Assembly (NCBI GenBank): GCA_963556145.1
Contig: OY744464.1
Coordinates: 4,526,001 to 4,590,000, forward strand
Reading direction: 5' to 3'
Origin: Hygrocybe punicea
Taxonomy: Eukaryota > Basidiomycota > Agaricomycetes > Agaricales > Hygrophoraceae
DNA: 64,000 nucleotides
The stretch's first letter is position 1. Every line of letters begins with the position of its first letter. Of the stretch, positions 51,974-61,336 are shown piece by piece. The notes under the pieces are model-generated. The model did not search any database, had not been told where the DNA came from, and worked only from the letters and a program-made list of their open reading frames with translations. Made by a program: the position numbers and the translations under genes.

Positions 51974-52780
51974 AGGAAAACGCGTCCGCGCACGCCAATG
52001 CAACGTCAACACACATATCGACGCATCCCCCCTCGTTTCACACCCGAGTTGCCCCCCGTTTGCGCCTACGGACACGCTGTCGTCCCCAGAGACGAACCAT
52101 GATGCACCCCTACCGTCTGCGCCCTCGTCAGCCTCAGGACAATGCGCCCACGTGCCCCAATGTGTCAAAAACACGTGTATCGACGCATCCCCCCTCGTTT
52201 CTGGCTCAAATCACCCCCCGTTCACATCTACGGACTCGCTGTCATCCCCAGATGCAAGTCACAACCTACGCCCACCGTCTGCACTCACGCCGTCCCCAGG
52301 AAAACGTGTCCCCGTGCACCCAAGGCTGTGTTCCACGCGTCTCAGCATGTCTGCCTCCGTTTCGCCCCCATTTCGCCCTGCATTCATGTCTACGGCCTTG
52401 CCGTCGTCCCCGGAAGCGAACCGTGACACGCTCCCGCCGTCTGTCCCCGCGCCGTCACCAGAAAGCCCCACCTACACCCAACAGACACCGTCTTCGACGT
52501 GTATCAACGCATCTGCCCCCATTTCCGTCTCGTTTTGCCCACCATCTGCACCTACACTCTCGCCGTCGCCCTCAGACGTGAACTGTGACGTGCCCTCGCC
52601 GTTTGACCCCACGCCGTCGCCAGAAAAATGCGTCCACGCGCATATCGACACATCCACCCCCGTTCCGCTCTCGTTTCGAACCCCGGCAGCCGTGTACCAC
52701 CGCCAGGACCCCCATATTGCCCTCCATGACGCCGTACAAGCCACCCCCGCTGCGTTCAAGCCCCCAACGCCATCCCACAT
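51974..52780 (+). repeat. Tandem repeats of about 162 bp inside LTR family 2
   Basis: Five diverged units begin near 51974, 52137, 52299, 52460 and 52621 with GAAAACGCGTCC-like sequence. Each contains GACGCATCC...TCGTTT and ...CTGTCGTCCCCAGA-like blocks. All frames translate to Pro/Ser/Thr/His-rich text, on either strand, which reflects base composition more than coding. One frame near the end (53090-53289) encodes a leucine-rich helix (LLALESALLSLKALKVLEQKLVKL) that could be real. Confidence 0.75.
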
Positions 52781-53464
52781 TGCCCCACCATTGGCCCCTG
52801 CGTTCCATCATCCAGGACCAATGCTGGACCCACGGACCAGCCCCTATGCCCACGTTCACGCCCCCCGTGCCTCTGTATGGCCCCCTCCCGTCCCAAACGA
52901 GTCCGCCCCCCTCCTTCGATGCCCCCAACACACCACATCACCCGCTACCCCAGTCAACCCCGCATGCCCACGATCCACCCCACAGAGCCTCGCAGGCCCA
53001 TTCAGTAGCCCATACCATGACCCTGCACTCGACCCCATCCTGCTACGCCTGTGCACTGCCGCTCCATGACTTCATACCCACTACACCCTTGTCGTTATCC
53101 CCAGAAGCAGGCCAGGGCATGCTGCCAACATCCACATTTGCCACTGACGACATACCCGCTTCGACTTTGCTTGCACTCGAGTCAGCATTGTTATCCCTCA
53201 AGGCCCTCAAGGTTCTGGAGCAAAAGTTGGTAAAGTTGGTGGATTGGTTGGAGAAGTTGGAAGACTTTGTGTTGGAAGATTTGTGTTGAGTTGATTGGAT
53301 TTTTGTTTTTGTTTTTGTTTTGTTTGTTTTGTTTTCAGTATTGTCCCTTCCCTCCCTCCCTTTTTCTTTTCACTATTTCTTTCTTCCTTGCCTTGTGTGA
53401 GACTGGGGACAGTCTCTATTTGTGTCCCTACTGGATGTAGAGACATATATATCTCTGGGTACGT

Positions 53465-54096
53465 TGTAGAGGCTCCGGGCCCTCTAGACCCGAACCCTCT
53501 TCATATCCCACTTTGTCCCCATCCAGTCCCATTCACGTATCGTCGATTCCGCCCGATTCCGGTCCTTTCCGTCGATTCCGCTCCGGATTCCGCCTCTGGA
53601 ATGGTTCATACTCAAGATGCAATGTCTCTAACGACCCGGAATCAGTACGTATATAGTTACATATGATATATCTTCGTTTCCCATTACTTAGTACATAGCA
53701 TCACTCCTCCTATACTCCGCTCCACTCCACTCCTATCAGTTACAGCCTTCGGTTGTAGTACATAGTTACTAGAGCACAGGATCTCTCCCAGTAGTATAAA
53801 AGATGTACCCTTATACTACAATCATATCATATCCCATTATATCCCATCAGATCCCATCATATAGAAAATACAGGTTATCGCTCCCCTTCAGTTCTATTTC
53901 TTAGTCCTCCCTTTGTATCGTCTCCATATTAGTCTTCGTAACTCCACTCCCTACACTTCCCCTCTGATCCAGAACCCCTGGATTCGGGTTGGATTGACTA
54001 GACACTATAGAAACTAAACTCCTCTGATCACTTCTTAGCTGATCACCCCTTTCCGTAGATTCCTATTTCGGGTCTACAACAGAACTCGCCGTCACA
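53465..54096 (+). repeat. 5' LTR, family 1
   Basis: 632 bp. Contains TATAAAAG near 53795, a run of ATATCATATCCCAT-like short repeats, and ends GTCTACAACAGAACTCGCC then GTCACA. Likely promoter of the sense transcript. Confidence 0.92.
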
Positions 54097-54097
54097 A

Positions 54098-54116
54098 CTG
54101 GAGCCCACCGCGAGGA
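54098..54116 (+). promoter_or_regulatory. Putative primer-binding site of LTR family 1
   Basis: CTGGAGCCCACCGCGAGGA, identical to the site of LTR family 2 and at the same spacing from the LTR. It begins with TGG after one base, as expected for pairing with a tRNA CCA end. Confidence 0.7.
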
Positions 54117-54290
54117 GTTTATTTCTTTTGTCTTTTCATACCCTCCCCACGGTCGGCTTTGACTTTCATGACGTTTCCCTCTTCTACCCGACTCTAGTTA
54201 GTTAGTTCCGCTTACGACTTCGACCTCGACCTCGAACCTCCTCGACCCGACCCGCTTTCCGACCCGCATCCCAATTTAGACATTCCCGAT

Positions 54291-56654
54291 ATGACGACCG
54301 GATTCATGCCTCTCCGAGGTGATCCCTCAGCCCCAACATTTGACGGAAACGAACTCGACCTTCCTCGCTTCTTTGACGAAATTGACATGCTCGGCTCCAA
54401 CTGTGGACTCACGGACGCTATGAAGATTCGCTATACGCTCCGGTACCTCAACAATGACGATTACGAGCTCTGGTCGACACTTCCCGCCACTTCCGCTAAA
54501 GACTTCATCGCTTTCCGACGTGCCGTCTTCGACTTTTATCCCGGTGCTACGGATTCCATCCGGTATACGATCTCAGATCTCGATCAACTTACGCGACGAC
54601 AATCGGCTTACGGTATAGAGAACAAAGCGGACTTAGGACAATATTTCCGGGATTTCATACGCATTTCCGGTGTCTTGTTTAACAACGGCCGTCTAACGGA
54701 TAAGCAACGGAACACATACTTCGCCAATGGATTCGACTCAGACCTTCGTCTACGTATTGAAGAACGCCTCCATTACCTTCTTCCCAACCATTACCACGAC
54801 GATCCGTACCCGCTCGATGTTTTCCACGATGCCGCCTTATTCCTACTTTCCGGTTATCGCTCCGTTCCGAAATCCCCTTCCCTTGCCGTTACCATCTCTA
54901 GTCCCGATTCCGGTCCCAGTCCCCCACCCGTCATAGCTTTGTCATCTCCGGTCCCGATTCTGACCTTGATCCCGCCCACCATCGTTCGTTCTGTCACCCA
55001 CGTTCATTCCGGTCCTACGTATACTCCGTCCCCTTTATCGCATATTCCGTCCCTGTCCATTCCGGTGCCCGTCGAGACCGTCATTTGTTTACAGGTATTG
55101 TCGTCCAGTCCCGTGTCATCCCCGTCCGATCCCATTCCCGATTTATCGATGCCGGTCACCGATTTATCCAATTCATTTCCTATTTCGTCCACATCGTTTC
55201 CGGATTCGACCCCTCCGCTTTCCGTCCATGAACTCGTACCGGACCCGCTCCCATTGTCATCGGTTTCTCCAGAAATAGACATTCCGTCCCCGATATTGTC
55301 GCCATATTGTCCTCCGTCACCGTCTACTGAGATTCCGTCGACTTTGGTTGAGTATTCCGTACCCGTTCCCATTCCGGACTCCATTCCACCCCTTGTATTT
55401 GATTTCGATTCCGGTCCCGGTTCCGTTATGTCGACCCCTTCGTTCCCGGTTCCCCTCGTCGTTCCCGCTCCCATATCGTCTCCGGTTCCCTCCTCGCCCA
55501 CTTGGGGCACTTTGTCGTTTCCGCCCGCTTGGGGCACCCTGTCATTTTTAGACCCATCACGCGGCACACCTGTTATATGGGATCGTGTTGGTGTCGGCAC
55601 TCTGGTTCTCAAATTTTTATTGTTCCTCGTTTCCATCTTCATTCTACTTTGTCATCGCATTTTGGACCTCCACCCCCTCGACACCTCGCTCAAATATTTG
55701 CAAGAAGTTCTCCGCCTCCGAACTTCTTTCAGAAACTCTTGTGGGGATATAGACCCGTTTCCGTCACCCATTTTTGCGTTTTCGTCCTCCGTTCCGCTTT
55801 CCGTTCACGCTCCCGGCCTCCACTTATTTGTATTTTCGTTTCCGTTTATAGTTTTCTTTGTTTCCCATTTGTTTCGATCCCATTCCGTGCCCGTTGTATT
55901 CCGGTCCCGCCCTCCACCTCGACCTCCAGATTCTGGCTTATGTAGTTACCCGTTTCTCCCTTTCCGTTATAGATTTTATTATGTACTCATTTTATTTTTA
56001 TGTACATTGTCCCACGGTTCGTTTCCCCTCCTTTTCCGTCCATTTCCCTTCTACTCCCTTCTCCTTTCGTCGAGTTTTGTGTCGATCATGTCGAGTTGGC
56101 CAAAGATATGGGCTTGGTTCGCGCGTAGTTGGTTCAGCTCCTTCGTCCAACGGGTTAGCTTCGAATGGACCTCCGCAATGTACTCCGAGAGGCCGTCCGC
56201 GATCGTCGATATCTCCCTTTGCGTTTCCGTCGCCATCTTGCGTACTGCCCGGACATGGTCGTTGATTCCGGCTCCGATCCGCGGGTGCTTGAACGGATTC
56301 CCTCGTCTCCCTTCGTCCCGCTCCGATTCCATATCCAGTTCGACGTCGGTCAATGTCTGCTTACTCGTCGATGCCTCTCCGGTCCGCAACCTAGTCTTCC
56401 TCATGGGCTTTGGTATTTTCTTCGCGACGATTTTCCTCTTTGGACTACCCGCCTTCGCCTTCCCTTTCCTTTCCGCTTTTCCGGATCCGGTGGCCGGTCC
56501 CTTCGTCGATAACCCGCAGTGTCGTTTAAGCCTTTTGCACCGATCACACGCGTACCCCTCGATTCCACGACAAACCGCATTGGCGGTCACGCACGCATCG
56601 CATTGCCTGATCCGGAACGACTGCATGTACTACGGATTAGTTAGACGGAAATGA
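54291..56654 (+). CDS. Gag-like protein of LTR family 1
   Basis: An open frame of 787 codons, of which about the first 200 look like real protein. This part (SAPTFDGNELDLPRFFDEID, LTDAMKIRYTLRYLNNDDYELWSTLPA, FRRAVFDFYPG, LGQYFRDFIRISGVLFNNGRLTDKQRNTYF, DLRLRIEERL) has the helical pattern of retrotransposon Gag proteins of the Ty3 type and should form the particle shell. From about residue 205 it turns into Pro/Ser/Val-rich low complexity. From about 56051 it overlaps the third exon of the antisense gene, where its sense translation is probably not meaningful. There is no CCHC knuckle and no pol, so the element depends on enzymes supplied in trans. Confidence 0.7.
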   Translation: MTTGFMPLRGDPSAPTFDGNELDLPRFFDEIDMLGSNCGLTDAMKIRYTLRYLNNDDYELWSTLPATSAKDFIAFRRAVFDFYPGATDSIRYTISDLDQLTRRQSAYGIENKADLGQYFRDFIRISGVLFNNGRLTDKQRNTYFANGFDSDLRLRIEERLHYLLPNHYHDDPYPLDVFHDAALFLLSGYRSVPKSPSLAVTISSPDSGPSPPPVIALSSPVPILTLIPPTIVRSVTHVHSGPTYTPSPLSHIPSLSIPVPVETVICLQVLSSSPVSSPSDPIPDLSMPVTDLSNSFPISSTSFPDSTPPLSVHELVPDPLPLSSVSPEIDIPSPILSPYCPPSPSTEIPSTLVEYSVPVPIPDSIPPLVFDFDSGPGSVMSTPSFPVPLVVPAPISSPVPSSPTWGTLSFPPAWGTLSFLDPSRGTPVIWDRVGVGTLVLKFLLFLVSIFILLCHRILDLHPLDTSLKYLQEVLRLRTSFRNSCGDIDPFPSPIFAFSSSVPLSVHAPGLHLFVFSFPFIVFFVSHLFRSHSVPVVFRSRPPPRPPDSGLCSYPFLPFRYRFYYVLILFLCTLSHGSFPLLFRPFPFYSLLLSSSFVSIMSSWPKIWAWFARSWFSSFVQRVSFEWTSAMYSERPSAIVDISLCVSVAILRTARTWSLIPAPIRGCLNGFPRLPSSRSDSISSSTSVNVCLLVDASPVRNLVFLMGFGIFFATIFLFGLPAFAFPFLSAFPDPVAGPFVDNPQCRLSLLHRSHAYPSIPRQTALAVTHASHCLIRNDCMYYGLVRRK

Positions 56655-57624
56655 TATACGAGTCCATGAGATATCACTTACCCCCGGAATCTTTCCCTTC
56701 GGTTCCGCATCCTCGTTCCCGCTCGCATTCGAGAAATCGTTGCCGCTGTTGTAGTCCCCGTGAACGGTCTCGTCGTCCTGGTTGACCCTCTTATCCCGGT
56801 TGAGCTTTTTGTGTTTGATCGCGTTGAGTGCTTGAAGCCGCTCGTATTTTCGTAGTTGCTGATCGGACCAGGTGCCCTCCTCGTCCTCGCTTCCATGATG
56901 GCTGGTTTGTGCAGTCTCCTCCCGGTCCCTTTCCGCGGCTGCATCAGCCTCCCTTTTTGCTGCCTCTGCCGCCTTCGCCCTTTCCGCCTCCTCGATCCGC
57001 TTCTCCGCTTCCGCCCTCCTATTCATCTCCTCTTCGTACTGACGCGATTCCTCCGCCCGTTGCCGCTCGATCCTTTCTGCCTCCTCGACCCGTTGTTTCC
57101 TCGCTTCCTCCTCCTTTTCCTCTTGCAACCGTACAGCTTCCCAACGCCTCGCCTCTTTCCGTTCCCGTTTGTAGTTTTCCCAGCTCCGCAACCATTCCTC
57201 GACCTCCACCACCATCTCTCCGCCCATTGAGAAATCCCTCGGTTCCGTCACGTCGATTCCGTTGTCCCGGATTTCCGTCAAGATTCCCCTGTAGTTCCGC
57301 TGCCGGGTATCGTTAGTCCGTGCCGTTTACAGGAACGGGATCTCTTACCATGGCCCGTCGTCGTCTCACCACCCATTGCCGTGCTTCGTTCTCGAATCCG
57401 TCGCGTACGATATCGATTCCGGCCGCGTCGACTTCTAGTAACTCGGCCACGGCGCTCTCGAAATCTTGCCGCGTTTCCGCATCGAGAGTATTGAGGAATT
57501 TGTTGTATTCCGTCGACATTTGGTGTTGGTGTTTGTTGGGTTTGTTGGGCTCGTTGAGGTTGTTGTCGAGATTGTTGAAAGTCGCGTTGAAAAGTTTTCT
57601 TGTTTGTATTTGTTGCCCCGTCAC
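56051..57624 (-). CDS. Antisense Zn2Cys6/coiled-coil gene inside LTR family 1
   Basis: Three exons on the strand opposite to Gag: complement(join(56051..56620,56682..57299,57349..57624)), 487 aa, or 452 aa from the internal ATG at 57519. Both introns have strong sites (GTAAGA and GTAAGT donors, CTAAC branch-like motifs, CAG acceptors) and phases close. Exon 1 has ETRQDFESAVAELLEVDAAGIDIVRDGFE. Exon 2 is a long charged coiled coil (KERKEARR, EEEMNRRAEAEKRIEEAERAKAAEAAKRE). Exon 3 opens with C-X2-C-X6-C-X7-C-X2-C-X6-C plus basic residues (DRCKRLKRHC), the spacing of fungal Zn2Cys6 DNA-binding domains, then a basic stretch and a second helical region. The same gene occurs at 70-894. A DNA-binding role is inferred. 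Confidence 0.75.
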
Positions 57625-57851
57625 GTGACCGTTGTTCCTTTATCCAGCCGTTTCGCCCCACCCTCTTTTAGTAGCTCCGGACCACTGCTTCCCGACGCTT
57701 CGATACCCGCCAGCTTCGATCTCGTTCACGTTGTACCATTGTTTCCGCCCGTTTTCGACATCGCCTCCACTCATTTATTCCCACGACCCCGGTATCTTTG
57801 TTATTTCGTATGAATCGACCAGGGATGGTCTCTATCTGAGTCCTGACCGGA

Positions 57852-58483
57852 TGTAGAGGCTCCGGGCCCTCTAGACCCGAATCCTCTTCATATCCCACTT
57901 CGTCCCCGTCCAGTCCCATTCACGTATCATCGATTCCGCCCGATTCCGGTCCTTTCCGTCGATTCCGCTCCGGATTCCACCTCCGGAATGGTTCATACTC
58001 AAGATGCAATGTCTCTAACGACCCGGAATCAGTACGTATATAGTTACATATGATATATCTTCGTTTCCCGTTACTTAGTACATAGCATCACTCCTCCTAT
58101 ACTCCGCTCCACTCCACTCCTATCAGTTACAGCCTTCGGTTGTAGTACATAGTTACTAGAGCACAGGATCTCTCCCAGTAGTATAAAAGATGTACCCTTA
58201 TACTACAATCATATCATATCCCATTATATCCCATCAGATCCCATCATATAGAAAATACAGGTTATCGCTCCCCTTCAGTTCTATTTCTTAGTCCTCCCTT
58301 TGTATCGTCTCCATATTAGTCTTCGTAACTCCACTCCCTACACTTCCCCTCTGATCCAGAACCCCTGGATTCGGGTTGGATTGACTAGACACTATAGAAA
58401 CTAAACTCCTCTGATCACTTCTTAGCTGATCACCCCTTTCCGTAGATTCCTATTTCGGGTCTACAACAGAACTCGCCGTCACA
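57852..58483 (+). repeat. 3' LTR, family 1
   Basis: 632 bp, about 99% identical to the 5' LTR. It is preceded by GTCCTGACCGGA. The matching position in family 2 reads GTCCCTACTGGA, so both share this boundary although it is not a clear polypurine tract. Confidence 0.92.
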
Positions 58484-59599
58484 ACGTATTCACTCATTTT
58501 ACCATATTCCCTATTTGTTCTATTATTTGTATGTAGTGGCTGTTGTAAATAGTCACAAACAAGAAGAGTTTTGGGTTTTTACCCCACTGACAATGGACTT
58601 GCACAACGAATCCGCACCTACCCAGGCCGCGTTCACCACAACGGCGCTGTTCTCGCATTGCCTCCTCCCAAGCAAGCTGCTGTGTAAAAATTGGTGGCAT
58701 CTGGGAAGCATAACGAGCATTGGGCCTGAGATCATTGGCAAATGCAGGTTCAGGAAGTGAAACTGATTGCATAAGGAGGACAGGATCGATTTGTGGTGCT
58801 GATGATGGTACCGGCATAGAATTGGATCTAGTGATGTAGGGAGTCACTTCGGCACTAGCTGGTATGGGCAGGGTAGGCTGAGGGACCTCAACCGAAGGGC
58901 CAGCAACCATGTTGAGACGCAGAGCATTGCCATTGGCCATGTGGACTATGTTGAGATGCGGAGCATTGCCATCGGGTGTGTGGCCCTTTGCTGCACATCC
59001 TCCAACTGCTTGGCAGTGCTTTTTGCATGCTCTGCATTGGCATGATCCATGTATGCGCGTCGTTCCACATCCTCTGGTGCTACAAGATGGTGGGAAGCAG
59101 AGCGAAGCTGGGGGCCCAGACATGATGGCATTCAGCGATTCTGAGACTGCATCTAGTGTTGTCAGAGTTGCCAAGGTTGATGCTTGTGCAGATGGATTAG
59201 GTGAAGATGCTTGCGAGGACAATGGTGAGTTCTTGGGAGTTATCCAGCGAAAGTAGTCGCATCGAGTGCCATCCGGCTGCAGTATATCACATTTGGCATA
59301 GTAACGGCCTTCGTTACTGTTCTTGTTACTCTTGCATGGCGTTGGTGGGACTGCATGATGGCAATTTGTGCAGATGAAGACTCGTGTGTCGGGTGACGGC
59401 AGCATGCTGGGTTGACCTGATAAACCATGAGATTCATCACGACTTGATTGAGGTAGATGACTCACCTGGAGGCATGGGTAAGTGAAAGGCCAGGACGAGA
59501 GGGGACTTGACCGAGAGCCATGGATGTCGACAACTGGATGCTGGTCAGCCATTGTCCTACACAGCCAGTTTTTCGGACTCACAAGATAAAGAAAATGGA

Positions 59600-60339
59600 A
59601 ATCATACCTCCAAGATGAAAGAGGGTGGTCAGAATAGTGTCTAACGAGAGGCGGGGCAGCGGCGAGGTGGTGGATAACGCAGCGGGAAGAGAACTTGTCT
59701 TTGTGTTACCTTGTTTGGCATACCCTATGTCGGACGCATGGACTGGACAGACTCATCGGACATTCGGAGACCCAGAAGTCCTCACGCTAGCCTCCCGCCG
59801 AGGCAATTTCATGTCCGGATGGCACAGTGGCCTTATTTTTTTTCCCCATAACACTGTATACGATGTAGGATCCGTGATACTCATGGCCTCATTTACTGCC
59901 CACATCCACATCTCCTTTTTTGCGCTTGCGAAGCTGCTTGACTACACAGTCTTTGCCAGCATGAAGCGCTCGGAACAACTGGTCCAGGCAGTATGCTGGC
60001 GAATCCTCCAGGATTCCTCCTGGTTGAAGTCGAGCACGATAGGAGCATTGGTAGGCGGCATCAGGTGTTACAAATAAATAAATTTTCCTGTTCTAGTTCT
60101 AGTGTACTACTAGTAGAAGCTTGAGCTCATTTGTTGAACATTCATGAATGACAATGTCCGGATGATACAGTAGCTGTCTGACATGCCTGCCCACTCATGT
60201 CCAGATATTACACTGGCCTAAACAGCTTTTTGGCCGCTCATGTCCGGATTTTACGGTGGCCTTCCAGCCTCTTTGACCCCTTTCACGTCCGGATAAAAAT
60301 CTAACATTTACTGAGACATTAATATTCTGGGGTCCTGTG
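59600..60339. repeat. Right subterminal region of the DNA element
   Basis: Contains several 11-mers of the type TCATGTCCGGA (about 59812, 60153, 60197, 60237 and 60287, some with one change), then the TIR. An open frame at 59625-60077 has no recognisable family and spans part of these repeats, so it is not called as a gene. Confidence 0.6.
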
Positions 60340-61336
60340 TGTGGGGACCGGCAACGCTCACTCGGAGTTTGAATATTTCCAGGATGTGGCGCTCCTACTA
60401 ACATGGAATTGTAATGGTCACTTCTATGGCAGCCTCGTATAGCACAAATGAGCATTAGTTTTGGTGGAACAAATGATAGAAAATACATAATTAAGCAAAG
60501 TCTTCGGGACAGAACATTTTAAAAGTTTCTCAAACTTCCAAAACACCTGTTTATGAATGCCTCCAAGAAGATCTAGGGCCAGGGACAAACATCTGTCCTG
60601 GACATATTGTTTATAAGGTCTATTAGATGGATCCTCAAGTTTTAAAACACAAGGAATGTGCTTGTGTGAGTTATCCATAAAGATTCTCGGAATGCAGGAG
60701 ATGACAGTGAACGTGACCAGAAATGACCTGAAAAGGCTGAAAAGCATGTCACATTCCCCCAGCAGCCAGCTATTGAAGGTTTTTCTGAGGCAAATCGGAA
60801 ATTTTCCACAATTATTATTGATCATACACTATTCATTGTTATCTGCTATGCTTTTGTCCAACTATTACAGCTTGCAAGGCATTGTAACTATGATTTCAAC
60901 CCTTCTACCATCAGAATTTAGCGTTTGGCTGAGGTACAAACAAGTACAAAGGCACACATTCTGAACCAGGATTGCCTCTCCCCACTGTGTGCACCTAACC
61001 ACATCGAGATCCACAGATAGATCGATCGCGAGAGGATGAGTCCGTATCGAGCCAATGTCCTCGCACTCCGCTCGGATCCGTCCGAACATCTACTCGATTT
61101 GGACACACTGAGATCTGGTCCGGTGACCTTTCAGAGCGAGCTAAACTTGTGAAAACCGCTGTAAAGCAACTCAATTTTGCAACGGATGCGTGGACGTCAA
61201 AACTTCACTGTCATATCAAAATTTCCAGGTTCGTGGACAATCCAGGGTCCTCCTAGTTGCACAGATATATTATACAAATATTTATTATGACGTCTTCTCC
61301 CGTGTCCATCGAAACGCACAGCGTCTACTATGAAAA
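60340..61336. other. Spacer with a possible hAT transposase remnant
   Basis: Roughly 1 kb without a supported gene. Plus-strand codons at about 61135-61230 read AKLVKTAVKQLNFATDAWTS, which resembles the LxFATDAWTS block of hAT-type transposases. The frame is interrupted on both sides. A minus-strand frame at 60424-60825 has no recognised family. Confidence 0.45.

Larger units (their letters stand above)
53465..58483 (+). mobile_element. LTR family 1: complete 5-kb retroelement with Gag only
   Basis: The LTRs at 53465-54096 and 57852-58483 are each 632 bp with TGTAGAGG...GTCACA ends. They differ at about seven sites, all transitions in the first 230 bp, so insertion is recent. The element is flanked by ACGT at 53461-53464 and 58484-58487. 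The empty site is visible in the 5' LTR of family 2 (51236-51250, ACAT). A TATAAAAG lies at about 53795. A sense Gag-like frame and an antisense spliced gene are present; no protease, reverse transcriptase or integrase was found. Confidence 0.93.
51214..58640 (+). mobile_element. LTR family 2: small pol-less retroelement, itself interrupted
   Basis: The 5' LTR is 51214-51395 (182 bp, TGTAGAGACAT...TTCACCACA). The 3' LTR starts at 53436, is broken after 53464 by the family-1 element, and resumes at 58484 to end at 58640. Its two pieces less the 4-bp duplication again sum to 182 bp. The element is flanked by ACGG at 51210-51213 and 58641-58644. Without the insert it is about 2.4 kb. There is no reverse transcriptase, integrase or clear Gag. 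The interior is C-rich with tandem repeats. It resembles TRIM-type elements moved by enzymes from elsewhere. Confidence 0.9.
50164..59551 (-). pseudogene. Zinc-finger gene of the DNA element, split by an LTR retroelement
   Basis: The N-terminal part runs from 59551 (or 59582) to 58641 and the rest from 51209 to 50164. The first part has a GRF-like zinc finger (CTNCHHAVPP, GRYYAKCD, RCDYFRW) and a second Cys/His-rich cluster (RGCGTTRIHGSCQCRACKKHC). The second part has AQWLSNVQHTKHRVIAYAWFQ, GGFKWPFFCITPTILADLDL, SLHGWTKVKAGF, a Ser/Asp-rich linker and a basic end. Removing the LTR element and one ACGG copy joins EEAMREQRR to QIEAQWLSN exactly in frame. One intron near 51060-51135 has uncertain ends. 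Function in the transposon is unknown; the zinc fingers suggest nucleic-acid binding. Confidence 0.8.
47667..60339. mobile_element. KDZ-associated-type DNA transposon unit, carrying nested LTR elements
   Basis: The left end CACAGGACCCC and right end (reverse complement) CACAGGACCCC are inverted, and both run into GCTAGATTTTT/GTTAGATTTTT about 25-35 bp in. Copies of TCCGGACATGA-like 11-mers in either orientation are scattered inside both ends. The same terminus and 11-mers recur at 63246-64000. Inside are a CxC5/CxC6 gene (+) and a zinc-finger gene (-). Subtracting the nested LTR elements (51214-58640, less one TSD copy) leaves about 5.2 kb. TGTG flanks both ends and may be a duplication. No classic KDZ transposase was seen, so the unit may be non-autonomous. 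Confidence 0.7.

Noticed and set aside
51270..53069. 599-codon Pro/Ser-rich open frame in LTR family 2
   Set aside because: It starts inside the LTR, and all frames of both strands are open across the C-rich tandem repeats, so openness is a composition effect. No domain is visible.
55560..56654. C-terminal part of the Gag-like frame as protein
   Set aside because: It becomes low complexity and then overlaps the well-formed third exon of the antisense gene; only the N-terminal Gag-like part is supported.
59625..60077. 150-codon plus-strand frame near the right end of the DNA element
   Set aside because: No family recognised, it includes subterminal repeat copies, and no splice or start context supports it.
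60424..60825. 133-codon minus-strand frame
   Set aside because: No recognisable domain or conserved motif; AT-rich surroundings make such frames common by chance.
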